Of a DNA stretch of 64,000 bases, positions 55,168-62,713 are shown one piece after another. The notes beneath the pieces are model-generated. The model made no database searches and had not been told where the DNA came from. It saw only the letters and a program-made list of their open reading frames with translations. Location of the stretch: positions 248,001-312,000 of the forward strand of contig NZ_LXET01000046.1 in assembly GCF_001655005.1 (NCBI RefSeq), written 5' to 3'. Both the position numbers and the translations under genes were made by a program. The first letter of the stretch is position 1. Every line of letters begins with the position of its first letter. Source of the DNA: Hafnia paralvei ATCC 29927 (GTDB taxonomy: Bacteria > Pseudomonadota > Gammaproteobacteria > Enterobacterales > Enterobacteriaceae).

Positions 55168-56067
55168 TTATTGATATGAATATGCTGGGCTAATGTGCTT
55201 AGGCTGCTGAGCGCAGTTACAAGCGTATTTGCCGCAATGCTGGCAGGTAGAAAGCACGCCGATCACTTCGTTGGCGTCTTCGCGCTGGCTAGCCTTGGAA
55301 CTAATAGAACGTCGAGCACTGAAGCTATGCAGATTGAAATGGCGATAGATTTCGCGTGTTAGCGGAGTATCGCTATTGGAGATCACGACTGGCGAACCGT
55401 GAGACAGGTTCACCGCTAACAAACTGGTCACTAAACGCATATGTTCAGCACGTCCGAACGGTTCTTTGCTGTATTGCGTAAAATTGGCGGTAGCGCTGAT
55501 CGGGATGTAGGGCGGATCGCAGTAAATAGCCGTATCACTTTCAGCCATTACTGAGATGGTGTTTTGAAATGGTGCGCAAATAAACTGCGTATGCGTATCT
55601 TTGGCTTTTTCCGCAAATAGGCGGATCTCGTCAATAGGGAAATAAGGTTGATTTTTATGTTTACCGAAAGGGACGTTATAAATCCCCTTTGCGTTATATC
55701 GGCATACACCATTGAAGCAGTGCCGATTGAGATAAAGAAAGAGTGCTGCGCGTTCTTCACTGGCTGGCAGTTCATTAAACCTTTTGCGGAGTACCGCATA
55801 GGCTTCTGCACTATTTCCATGAAGAAATAGCGGTTGAGCAAGAGAGATAAAATCTTCAGTTGCTTGAGTCGCAAAGCGATACATCCCGATAAGATCAGGG
55901 TTAATATCCGCTAGGATATAGCGACGGTAATCTGTATTTAGAAATACCGAGGCTCCACCAACAAACGGCTCTATAAGACAATCGGCCTTTGGCAAATAGG
56001 GTAATAACTTGGGCATGACGCGACTTTTGCCGCCCGCCCATTTGATGAACGGACGGATCATTTCCAT
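55168..56067 (-). CDS. Dam-type adenine methyltransferase
   Basis: 299 residues. FIKWAGGKSRVMPKLLPYLP and EPFVGGASVF form the SAM site, and DPPY at 184-187 is catalytic. NRHCFNGVCRYN is typical of DpnM/Dam-like enzymes that methylate GATC. The C-terminus adds a small cysteine cluster (CQHCGKYACNC) that could bind zinc. It sits in the replication operon just before A, a known position in P2-family phages such as Fels-2-like prophages. The start may be the first or third codon. Confidence 0.88.
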   Translation of the reverse strand: MEMIRPFIKWAGGKSRVMPKLLPYLPKADCLIEPFVGGASVFLNTDYRRYILADINPDLIGMYRFATQATEDFISLAQPLFLHGNSAEAYAVLRKRFNELPASEERAALFLYLNRHCFNGVCRYNAKGIYNVPFGKHKNQPYFPIDEIRLFAEKAKDTHTQFICAPFQNTISVMAESDTAIYCDPPYIPISATANFTQYSKEPFGRAEHMRLVTSLLAVNLSHGSPVVISNSDTPLTREIYRHFNLHSFSARRSISSKASQREDANEVIGVLSTCQHCGKYACNCAQQPKHISPAYSYQ

Positions 56068-56276
56068 ATCTCCACGTTATATCGCTCATGAGTCATTAAG
56101 CGCCAATGTTTGCCGCCGTTCTTGCTCAATAAACGCCACCGAATACCAATATCAATTTTTAAATAGCCGTGCGGTTTAATACGCTTATGTATGCGCCTGC
56201 CATTTTCAAATTGGGTAAGCAAGGCCAAAGCCTTGCTATAAATTCTGGGGTTCGCCCGCGATCCAGATAACGTCAT
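56058..56276 (-). CDS. Small basic protein, ParE/RelE-like in look
   Basis: 72 residues, strongly basic, with KPHGYLKIDIGIRWRLL and WRLMTHERYNVEIW. The alternating beta strands and the position between exonuclease and Dam recall small P2-family proteins sometimes named ParE-like. No antitoxin gene is next to it, so a toxin role is unproven. It overlaps the exonuclease gene by four bases and the Dam gene by ten, so it is an integral member of the early operon. Confidence 0.6.
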   Translation of the reverse strand: MTLSGSRANPRIYSKALALLTQFENGRRIHKRIKPHGYLKIDIGIRWRLLSKNGGKHWRLMTHERYNVEIWK

Positions 56277-56854
56277 AACATCGGCTCCTTATCTGCTGTA
56301 AGGTGCTGCCAGATGTGTGAAACGTATTGCGCCTGATGAACTGCATCCGCTAGGGCGTTATGACGTTCGCCCCTGAAAGGCATGTCATGCTTTGGGTTGA
56401 AACCAATGACTTTGCCTAGTTCAACCATCGTGCGACAGTCGCGTTCGTTCCAATACTTCCATAGCGGCCCTTCAAGATCAGCGCGTGCATAAGCGGCACG
56501 TAGAATGGCGCAGTCAAACGTTGGTGAATTACCCCAGACTTGTAGTAAATCTAAATCCTCTGGAACTGCATGATCAGTAAGAAACCCGTCAAGTTGACAC
56601 AAGGCATCCCAAAGCGGGATTGCATCACTTGCCAATAGCTCTGCTTGCGCCTCACGTGTTTGCTTAAGCCACCATTTGAACGTTGCAACACTAGCGACGG
56701 CCCCGTTTAGCTCGTCGTTCTCTGCATCAACGCGAACGTAAAAACGCGCCCCGGTAATGCCGGTTGATGGCTCAAAGAAAACAGCGCCAATACTGGCAAT
56801 GGGTGCATTGGTGTTGGTGCCTAAAGTTTCAATATCAATCATGACGTGGTTCAT
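56273..56854 (-). CDS. DEDD-type 3'-5' exonuclease (ExoVIII/RNase-T-like)
   Basis: 193 residues. The first acidic motif is MIDIETLGT and the last is HNALADAVHQAQ, with SPTFDCAILRAAY between; together they form the DEDDh active site. FRGERHNALADA is characteristic of the 3'-5' exonuclease family often encoded near recombination/replication genes in phages. It may process single-stranded ends made by rolling-circle replication; that is inference. Confidence 0.82.
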   Translation of the reverse strand: MNHVMIDIETLGTNTNAPIASIGAVFFEPSTGITGARFYVRVDAENDELNGAVASVATFKWWLKQTREAQAELLASDAIPLWDALCQLDGFLTDHAVPEDLDLLQVWGNSPTFDCAILRAAYARADLEGPLWKYWNERDCRTMVELGKVIGFNPKHDMPFRGERHNALADAVHQAQYVSHIWQHLTADKEPML

Positions 56855-56865
56855 AAGGGAGCCTC

Positions 56866-57069
56866 TTAGAATGAAACGGGATTGTGTTGCGGTTGCGGCT
56901 GGTCTAATTCACGGCGCAAAGCATCAATGAAAGCGATAACTGCGGGGTTGCTAGCGCTGAGAGTGAGTTCGCCCTCATTGCATTTGATGGTCATTCCTCT
57001 GCGGGATATTTCAGGGAACATGACCCCCAAAATATGAGTGCGTGCCGTTGTGCTTCGAATGTTGTACAT
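56866..57069 (-). CDS. Small early phage protein, function unknown
   Basis: 67 residues from the ATG giving MYNIRSTTARTHILGV, preceded by AAGGG. A longer start at 57108 adds 13 residues with no good ribosome site. It has no membrane segment. The repeated ISRRGMTIKCNEGELTLSAS pattern suggests a small beta structure followed by a C-terminal helix (PAVIAFIDALRRELDQ). It lies 11 bp before the exonuclease gene in the early operon. Confidence 0.6.
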   Translation of the reverse strand: MYNIRSTTARTHILGVMFPEISRRGMTIKCNEGELTLSASNPAVIAFIDALRRELDQPQPQHNPVSF

Positions 57070-57168
57070 ATCAAAACCCTTATTTTGGATGCACGAATCC
57101 TTCACCACTTATTCAGCGGTGAATCATTTTTTGAATCTGAAATTAATTAACTTGGTTATTAATATTGC

Positions 57169-57390
57169 TTAGGCAAATATACCCATAAGCCACGCAAACC
57201 ATCGGCGCTTATTTCGTGGGTTAGACATAAAAGGCTTTCGACAACCTTTTATAAATTGAACATCTGCAACTTTTGGCTGGAAGAATCGCCCGTCAGGTGT
57301 TTCAAGCCAACCGTGATTGTTTTTGAAATGTGTAACTTGGCAACCTTGTTTTAGTAGGCTTGCCAGTGATGGGGCTTGTGCTGAAGTCAT
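57169..57390 (-). CDS. Small early phage protein (DUF2724-like), function unknown
   Basis: 73 residues. The N-terminal helix (SLASLLKQGCQVTHFKNNHG) is followed by WLETPDGRFFQPKVADVQF and a basic tail with an aromatic end (NKRRWFAWLMGIFA). Similar small proteins occur in the early operons of P2-like phages. Nothing points to a specific function. It is the leftward gene adjoining the divergent cargo module. Confidence 0.55.
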   Translation of the reverse strand: MTSAQAPSLASLLKQGCQVTHFKNNHGWLETPDGRFFQPKVADVQFIKGCRKPFMSNPRNKRRWFAWLMGIFA

Positions 57391-57534
57391 GAGCTTACAT
57401 TCTCCAAGATTTAGTAAAGATGCCGAGTTTTAGCCATGCTCGGCACATGGGGTTTGTGGTAACTTATCTGCGCCTGTAAAGCTTTGAACGGTAGATCAGG
57501 CGCAAACATCAACCACCACATAGGAATTTTTGAT

Positions 57535-57690
<156 letters not shown>

Positions 57691-57693
57691 GCA

Positions 57694-58176
57694 ATGACTC
57701 AACAACTCAACGACGAACAGATTCACGATCTCTATTACTTCCATGCGCTAGAAGATATGACTGCAATTTTTTACAGGAATATCTTCAACCTTATCAGCTT
57801 CATTCAGGTGCTTTTAAGCACTACGGTAATGGCTGACATTGCAAATCTCTTCCCCGTTGGGTTGTTGATGGCTGTTCTTTCCACGTACTTATTTATTTAT
57901 AAACCGGGTGAAATCTCCGGTAAGGCAAAAGAGCAAGCTCGCCGTTATGAAAAAATGATTTCTGCCATTGATGATATGACTATCAATGAATACAAGCGTC
58001 GTCTTGACGAAAGTGTAGATAATGATTCCCCTGTTCCTAGCAATCTGAAACATGCAGCACATATAAAAGCGGATATAGCTACAAATACTAATCCAGAAGC
58101 AATACCTTCACGTGTTCGTTCCCTCACAGCTGGTGAAAAGTTTTACGTTTTCTTTGCTGGCGGAATACAGTATTAA
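57694..58176 (+). CDS. Two-helix membrane protein, SLATT-like effector candidate
   Basis: 160 residues. Two membrane segments are predicted at about 30-49 and 52-70. A cytoplasmic helical tail follows (KAKEQARRYEKMISAIDDMT, then EYKRRLDESVDNDSPVPS and AAHIKADIA). Two adjoining helices plus a helical tail with Y..L/P..A spacing resemble SLATT-type proteins, which serve as membrane-damaging effectors in several defence systems. The match is by architecture only. It is co-transcribed with the polyglutamine gene and ends 18 bp from the convergent stop of the scaffold-portal chimera. Confidence 0.6.
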   Translation: MTQQLNDEQIHDLYYFHALEDMTAIFYRNIFNLISFIQVLLSTTVMADIANLFPVGLLMAVLSTYLFIYKPGEISGKAKEQARRYEKMISAIDDMTINEYKRRLDESVDNDSPVPSNLKHAAHIKADIATNTNPEAIPSRVRSLTAGEKFYVFFAGGIQY

Positions 58177-58194
58177 ACGCCACTCTGACAGTTC

Positions 58195-58827
58195 TTAAGA
58201 ATGGCTAATAGCTTCGCTAATTAGTTCTTTTAAAATGGCCTCATCTTTGGGGCCATTCATTCCCCAACCTACAACGCCATAATAAATATCTCCCGCATGG
58301 GCACCATTTCGATAATAGCGCTGACGCGTAAACGTGATGGACGGAATATTGTGCTTATCTACTTGGGCTGGGTTTCCAGTCTCAAGCGCTACTACATCCG
58401 GCTGCATACAGGCTTTTAGCGTTGGGTACGAAATAGCATCAATACCCTTAAAGTTTTCTTTGTTATCTAGCACAAGGTTAAATAAATAAGGTGTGGGAAG
58501 TCCGCAACCCGATTTTGGGTGAAGTTCATGAGCTATATAAACTGCGAAATAGTGTGGTTGTGACCATTCCTCTGCTATTTCTAATAACTTACTGCCTATC
58601 TCTATCTCAGCATATAAACGAGCTTTACCTGCTACCATCACCGCTTCCAACTTCTTGACACTCCCAAGAACAGGGGATGCCCTTGGATAGTCAAGGTTGC
58701 GGATAATGGTTGCTGTATACAATTCAGGATTGTAATTTTCAGCAATCGCGAAAATATCTTCATTTGGCAAGTCACGCCCGTCTACTGATTTACCACCGAT
58801 AGCGACTAGAAACATCTTCTTGTACAT
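58195..58827 (-). CDS. Scaffold-portal chimeric protein (protease-dead GpO N-domain fused to a GpQ fragment)
   Basis: 210 residues. Residues 5-131 align with the N-terminal domain of this phage's GpO: SVDGR with AVDGR, YTATI with YTAMI, LGSVKKLE with LGEVDALK, RLYAEIEIGSKLLEI with KLFAQLIPNQFLID. Of the GpO triad only the Asp (Asp16) is kept. The His site (WPHHP) reads IIRNLD, and the Ser site (LFTSAEF) reads YFAVYIA. Residues 162-208 align with the portal: RQRYYRNGAHAG against RRRYYNNGAHMG, then a similar acidic helix. The frame is intact with a plausible ribosome site (GGGATGATTT), so it is not simple debris. It may poison or sense capsid assembly of related phages. It lies 61 bp after the cox-like gene. 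Confidence 0.72.
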   Translation of the reverse strand: MYKKMFLVAIGGKSVDGRDLPNEDIFAIAENYNPELYTATIIRNLDYPRASPVLGSVKKLEAVMVAGKARLYAEIEIGSKLLEIAEEWSQPHYFAVYIAHELHPKSGCGLPTPYLFNLVLDNKENFKGIDAISYPTLKACMQPDVVALETGNPAQVDKHNIPSITFTRQRYYRNGAHAGDIYYGVVGWGMNGPKDEAILKELISEAISHS

Positions 58828-58888
58828 AAATCATCCCACTTTAAAGTTGCTTGATAACTGAACTAGGCTGAATCTCACCAGCAATTAA

Positions 58889-59236
58889 TTAGAATGCGGC
58901 TGCTTTTTCTAGGTGATTGAATCCGTCCAAATACATGCGGGCGTAATAAGCAACCATGTTGACTTGTTTCAATTCACGGCGATCTGGAATGGTGCGAGGC
59001 ACGCGAGGAAGGTAATTCCGATCCATATCACTTTGAACTTGACGCAAATCCAAGCCGTAAAATTCAGCAAATTCCTTTACCGTCATGCAGGGTTTAATGC
59101 CCTTTTCTGTGAGATAAGCCAAAGCAAGAGCCATAGCCTCACGCTCTTGGGCGTTGTATGCAGCTGGATTTGTTGTGGCCCACATCCCCTTTGGGGCGCT
59201 CGCTTTGGCGGGTTTGCTTTTATGCGCAGTCTCCAT
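58889..59236 (-). CDS. Cox-like early regulator / excisionase
   Basis: 115 residues. A small DNA-binding domain is centred on MTVKEFAEFYGLDLRQVQSD (about 51-70) followed by MDRNYLPRVPR. It is transcribed divergently from the C repressor across a short operator region, which is the position of cox in P2. Cox represses the lysogenic promoter and acts as excision factor. Identity is by position and helix-turn-helix form, since the sequence differs from P2 Cox. The N-terminus is lysine-rich (KSKPAKASAPKG). Confidence 0.65.
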   Translation of the reverse strand: METAHKSKPAKASAPKGMWATTNPAAYNAQEREAMALALAYLTEKGIKPCMTVKEFAEFYGLDLRQVQSDMDRNYLPRVPRTIPDRRELKQVNMVAYYARMYLDGFNHLEKAAAF

Positions 59237-59247
59237 GGGTTATCCTC

Positions 59248-59290
59248 TTAGATCGGTTTAGATTGGCTTCGTTGGTGTTCATATGTACAC
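59248..59290. promoter_or_regulatory. C/cox operator region
   Basis: Two direct repeats, TTAGATCGG (59248-59256) and TTAGATTGG (59258-59266), are spaced by exactly 10 bp. A near-perfect palindrome, GTGTTCATATGTACAC (59275-59290), follows. Both lie between the divergent cox-like and C repressor genes. They are the likely binding sites for C and Cox. P2 C is known to bind direct repeats, so the 9-mers are the first candidates for C. Confidence 0.65.
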
Positions 59291-59330
59291 CATTGAGTTC
59301 AAATTTAAGGTCTATATAGGCACCTGTCAA

Positions 59331-59624
59331 ATGAAATTAAGCGAAAAAATCAAGTTGATCCGTGAGTCTGAAGGGTTGAGTCAAGCTAACTTCTGTAAAA
59401 TCATAGGATTATCAATTAACACACTGAAAAAATACGAAGGCGGAAAATTTGAACCTGGTGGGGATGCCTTAACAAAAATGACTCAGCACCCCAGATTTAC
59501 AAAATACACTCTTTGGTTGATGACCGATCAAACGGCTGAAGAATCGGGGCAAGTGTCTCCGGCTCTCTCCCCTAGTGGGCAAGGCAGCATATCCAAGCCC
59601 CCAAAAGACCGGAAGGTTGGCTAA
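59331..59624 (+). CDS. C: Phage immunity repressor, P2 C family
   Basis: 97 residues from the ATG giving MKLSEKIKLIRESEGLSQ; the frame opens earlier, but P2 C is 99 residues and starts at the equivalent place. An N-terminal helix-turn-helix (LSQANFCKIIGLSINTLKKY) is followed by the P2 C dimer region. FTKYTLWLMTDQTAEESGQ compares with the P2 form FTKYTLWFMTNQIAPESGQ. It keeps the prophage silent. It is read toward int, so repressor and integrase may share a transcript. Confidence 0.92.
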   Translation: MKLSEKIKLIRESEGLSQANFCKIIGLSINTLKKYEGGKFEPGGDALTKMTQHPRFTKYTLWLMTDQTAEESGQVSPALSPSGQGSISKPPKDRKVG

Positions 59625-59687
59625 CCGCATTGAAAATTAAAGTGAATTGGTCTAGGGGTGGAATTTGTTACGAGCGGAATTTATGGG

Positions 59688-60662
59688 ATGACGATTAATA
59701 AACTGGATAGCGGTCAATACATGGTAGATGTTCGGCCACAAGGTCGAATGGGTAAACGTGTTCGCCGAAAATTTCAGACCAAGGCAGAAGCGCTGCAATA
59801 TGAGCGCTGGGTGATCGCCACCCAAAATAGTAAGGATTGGCTCGAAAAACCCAAAGATACGCGTACATTTTCTGACTTGGTCGAATTGTGGTGGGTTCAC
59901 AAAGGCCAAACAATGCGAAGTGGCAAGGTTACGTACACAGCGTTAAAAGGAATTTGCAAAAGGCTAGGAAATCCACCTGCCGATAAAATTACACCCGCGT
60001 TCCTGTCTGAGTATCGCTCCCAAAGGCTAGCCCTTGGGAAAAGCAAGGCTACAGTAAACCATGAGCGCGATAATATTAGTGGCGTGTTCACCGTTCTAAT
60101 TGAGCTTGGTCATTACCCTGCCCCACATCCTCTTAGCAGTTTCAGAACGTTGAAGCTTGAGGAAAAGGAAATGGGGTATCTCCGCAAAAATCAAATTGTT
60201 CTTCTGCTAAACGAACTCAGCGGCGACAACCTAAAAGTGGCGAAAATTTGCCTAGCAACCGGTGCGCGATGGATGGAAGCGGCAACCTTGCGCCGTTCCC
60301 ACTTGTCTAACAACCGCGTGACATTCTCAAAAACCAAGAACGGCTATGCTCGTACGGTACCAATAACACCAGAGCTATATGATGAAATCGCACTCGACGA
60401 ACAAGAGATTTTATTTCCAAGTGTAAGTTACATGGAAGTACGAGAGCTTATAAAACGTGTCGCCCCAGACCTTCCTGACGGCCAAGCAACACATGTATTT
60501 AGGCACACCTTTGCTAGCCACTTTATGATGAACGGCGGCAATATCCTGACACTACAAAAAATCCTAGGTCACAGGACGATTACACAAACAATGGTCTATG
60601 CCCACTTTGCGCCTGAACACCTAATAGATGCTGTTAAGTTCAATCCACTAGTTGATTTGTGA
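59688..60662 (+). CDS. int: P2-type tyrosine integrase
   Basis: 324 residues from the ATG giving MTINKLDSGQYMVDVRP, which aligns with the P2 Int start; a GTG ten codons earlier is possible. Catalytic residues are Arg194 (ATGARWMEA), His269 and Arg272 (HVFRHTFASH), His295 (LGHRT) and Tyr304 (MVYAHFAPE), all intact. It joins phage DNA to the host site between recN and bamE. Its 3' end points to attR, 116 bp away. Confidence 0.95.
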   Translation: MTINKLDSGQYMVDVRPQGRMGKRVRRKFQTKAEALQYERWVIATQNSKDWLEKPKDTRTFSDLVELWWVHKGQTMRSGKVTYTALKGICKRLGNPPADKITPAFLSEYRSQRLALGKSKATVNHERDNISGVFTVLIELGHYPAPHPLSSFRTLKLEEKEMGYLRKNQIVLLLNELSGDNLKVAKICLATGARWMEAATLRRSHLSNNRVTFSKTKNGYARTVPITPELYDEIALDEQEILFPSVSYMEVRELIKRVAPDLPDGQATHVFRHTFASHFMMNGGNILTLQKILGHRTITQTMVYAHFAPEHLIDAVKFNPLVDL

Positions 60663-60777
60663 GTGTCCACATTTTGCCCTCATTGGTTTGTTTTGTGTTG
60701 TGTTCGATTGTTTTCACATAGAATGTAAGTTATTGATGATTTTATAAGTGATTGATTTCACGTATCTTAAAAAAAGC

Positions 60778-60790
60778 GCTCAACTTTTTT
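60778..60790. repeat. Putative attR core of the P2-family prophage
   Basis: GCTCAACTTTTTT repeats the 13-mer at 29735-29747 exactly and lies between int and bamE. Upstream it is preceded by an A-run and GC, so with the T-run it can form a weak hairpin. Confidence 0.72.
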
Positions 60791-60885
60791 TGATTCCAGA
60801 GGTCATATTGAGGTCTGTTGAGGTTTCCAACTGTTGCAAGGTCGATTATCATCGGCAACCTATGTCCAAAAGGAATGAGATTACT

Positions 60886-61236
60886 ATGCGTTGTAAAATG
60901 CTGACTGCCGCTGCTGTGGTTATGGTTACGCTGACCGCAGGCTGTTCAACCTTTGAAAAAGTGGTATACCGTCCTGACATCAATCAGGGAAACTACCTGA
61001 CTGCTGCTGACGTAGCCAAAATTCACAGAGGGATGACGCAGCAACAAGTCGCCTACACGCTAGGTACGCCAATGCTGCAAGATCCGTTTGGAACCAGCAC
61101 ATGGTTCTACGTGTTCCGTCAACAGCCGGGTCATGAAGCCGTGACTCAAGAAACACTGACTCTGACCTTCGATGGTAGCGGTGTTTTGACCAATATTGAA
61201 AACACCAAAAAGCTTCCTGATAACAGCGAAGAATAA
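60886..61236 (+). CDS. bamE: Outer-membrane assembly lipoprotein BamE
   Basis: 116 residues from the ATG giving MRCKMLTAAA, as in E. coli (113). A longer frame from 60748 crosses the prophage junction and is rejected. The lipobox is LTAGC. BamE stabilises the BamABCD complex that inserts beta-barrel proteins. The mature part YRPDINQGNYLTAADV and DPFGTSTWFYVFRQQPGHE are highly conserved. The prophage ends about 95 bp upstream, so the phage right end now replaces any promoter DNA further upstream. Confidence 0.96.
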   Translation: MRCKMLTAAAVVMVTLTAGCSTFEKVVYRPDINQGNYLTAADVAKIHRGMTQQQVAYTLGTPMLQDPFGTSTWFYVFRQQPGHEAVTQETLTLTFDGSGVLTNIENTKKLPDNSEE

Positions 61237-61293
61237 GTGCCGTAAGCTAGGCAAAATGGTGTGATAGGGCTGGATGTATCAATATCTGAGAGA

Positions 61294-61322
61294 ATAAGGC
61301 GCAAACAGCGCCTTATTTTTTT
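61294..61322 (+). terminator. bamE terminator
   Basis: ATAAGGCGC and GCGCCTTAT arms followed by seven Ts; the structure overlaps the stop codon of the convergent rnfH. Confidence 0.88.
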
Positions 61323-61597
61323 GCTCGTTCGGCACGCAACCGACGCAGTTCTTTCGGATCGGCTAACAACGGGCGGTAAATTTCTACTCTATCTCCCTCG
61401 TGAACCTTGTCCGACAGCTTGACCGTACGGCTGTAGATACCCACTTTGTTTTTCGCTAGATCGATTTCAGTTCGTAACGCTAACAACCCCGACTGCTGAA
61501 TAGCCTGTTCAACGTTAGCGCCTTCCGGTAGCTTTATACGGCGTAAATATTGGCGTTCAGGCAACGCGTAAACCACTTCAACACTGATATCAGGCAC
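61313..61597 (-). CDS. rnfH: UPF0125 protein RnfH
   Basis: 94 residues from a GTG start giving VPDISVEVVYALPE, with AGAGG as ribosome site; E. coli RnfH has 96. The ATG starts upstream would read through ratA in another frame. It has a ubiquitin-like fold (VEVVYALPERQYLRRI, KVHEGDRVEIYRPL). The exact role is unknown. The GTG overlaps the ratA stop, so ratA-rnfH are translationally coupled, as in E. coli. Confidence 0.92.
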   Translation of the reverse strand: MPDISVEVVYALPERQYLRRIKLPEGANVEQAIQQSGLLALRTEIDLAKNKVGIYSRTVKLSDKVHEGDRVEIYRPLLADPKELRRLRAERAKK

Positions 61598-62024
61598 TGT
61601 AGACCTCTTTCGCACGCGAAGTGAAAGCCTGAACCATATTCCCCGCCAGCTCTTTAAACACCTTGCCGAAAGCCAGCTCAACCAATTTGTTGGTAAACTC
61701 AAAATCGAGATGCAATTCAACTTTGCAGGCATCATCACTCAACGGGATAAAATGCCAACCGCCTAACAGCTTACGAAATGGACCATCGACGAGTTGCATC
61801 TTGATACTGGAGCTATCTGCAAGGGTATTGCGGGTCGTAAAGGTCTTACTGATCCCAGCCTTGGAAACATCAACTGCGGCAGTCATCGAATTTGGCCCTG
61901 ATTCTAAAACACGGCTCCCTACACACCCCGGCAAAAACGCAGGGTATGCGGAAACATCGTTGACCAACTGATACATTTGCGTAGCACTAAATGGCACCAA
62001 AGCAGAACGGCTAATCTGTGGCAT
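61590..62024 (-). CDS. ratA: Ribosome-association/START-like protein RatA
   Basis: 144 residues from MPQISRSALVPFSATQM, matching E. coli RatA. The START/polyketide-cyclase-like fold is seen in PGCVGSRVLESGPNSMTAAV and HLDFEFTNKLVELAFGKVF. RatA has been reported to bind 50S subunits and block association, and related proteins bind ubiquinone (Coq10 family). It is divergent from smpB. Confidence 0.94.
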   Translation of the reverse strand: MPQISRSALVPFSATQMYQLVNDVSAYPAFLPGCVGSRVLESGPNSMTAAVDVSKAGISKTFTTRNTLADSSSIKMQLVDGPFRKLLGGWHFIPLSDDACKVELHLDFEFTNKLVELAFGKVFKELAGNMVQAFTSRAKEVYSA

Positions 62025-62181
62025 ATCAATTCCTGAGTAACATAAAACGCACAAATAATACCATTTATCTGTGGACAGAGAGAAATGCCTTAAGCACACT
62101 GAGCTAACGTATTAAAAAACCACGACGGCTCAGGGTGAAAGGATGTTCATCCCTCGAGTGGTTCAGTATAATGGCAGCACT

Positions 62182-62664
62182 ATGACAAAGAAAAAAGCAC
62201 ATAAACCCGGTTCAGCAACGATTGCTATGAACAAACGCGCTCGCCACGAATACTTCATCGAAGAAGAAATCGAGGCGGGGTTGGCGCTGCAAGGTTGGGA
62301 AGTGAAGTCGATGCGCGCAGGTAAAGCGAACATCACCGACAGCTACGTGACTTTCCGCGATGGCGAAGCCTACCTCTTTGGTGCCACTATTCAGCCACTA
62401 AACGTGGCGTCAACGCACGTCGTGTGCGATCCAACGCGCACACGCAAACTGCTGCTGAAGAAACGCGAATTAGAAACGCTGATCGGCAAAGTCAGTCGTG
62501 ACGGTTTTACCGTTGTTGCGCTATCTCTTTACTGGAAAAACGCTTGGTCGAAAGTCAAAATCGGCTTAGCGAAAGGTAAGAAAGAGCACGACAAACGCGA
62601 CGACATTAAAGATCGTGAGTGGAAATTAGACAAAGCACGTATCATGAAGAACTCAAACCGCTAA
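62182..62664 (+). CDS. smpB: SsrA-binding protein SmpB
   Basis: 160 residues from MTKKKAHKPGSATIAMNKRA, the E. coli length; an in-frame ATG at 62143 adds 13 unrelated residues. SmpB carries tmRNA into stalled ribosomes for trans-translation. The OB-fold core (FIEEEIEAGLALQGWEVKS) and the basic C-terminal tail (EWKLDKARIMKNSNR) are intact. Its RNA partner ssrA follows 49 bp later. Confidence 0.97.
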   Translation: MTKKKAHKPGSATIAMNKRARHEYFIEEEIEAGLALQGWEVKSMRAGKANITDSYVTFRDGEAYLFGATIQPLNVASTHVVCDPTRTRKLLLKKRELETLIGKVSRDGFTVVALSLYWKNAWSKVKIGLAKGKKEHDKRDDIKDREWKLDKARIMKNSNR

Positions 62665-62693
62665 GCTACTGGCTTTACGGATATAATTTCTGA

Positions 62694-62699
62694 TATACT
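62694..62699 (+). promoter_or_regulatory. ssrA promoter -10 element
   Basis: TATACT lies 15 bp before the mature tmRNA 5' end, leaving room for a short precursor leader removed by RNase P. The -35 region (around CTTTAC) is weak. Confidence 0.6.
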
Positions 62700-62713
62700 G
62701 CTGAATAGTACTT

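Noticed and set aside
56058..56276. Toxin-antitoxin pair around the small basic gene
   Set aside because: No antitoxin-like partner is adjacent; the neighbours are the exonuclease and Dam genes.
58195..58827. Dismissal of the scaffold-portal protein as a pseudogene remnant
   Set aside because: The frame is intact over 210 codons with a ribosome site. The two homologous parts come from genes read in opposite directions and are joined in frame by a linker, which simple decay does not explain.
60748..60886. Longer N-terminus of bamE starting at 60748
   Set aside because: It would cross the prophage attachment core and place 46 extra residues before a clear lipoprotein signal.
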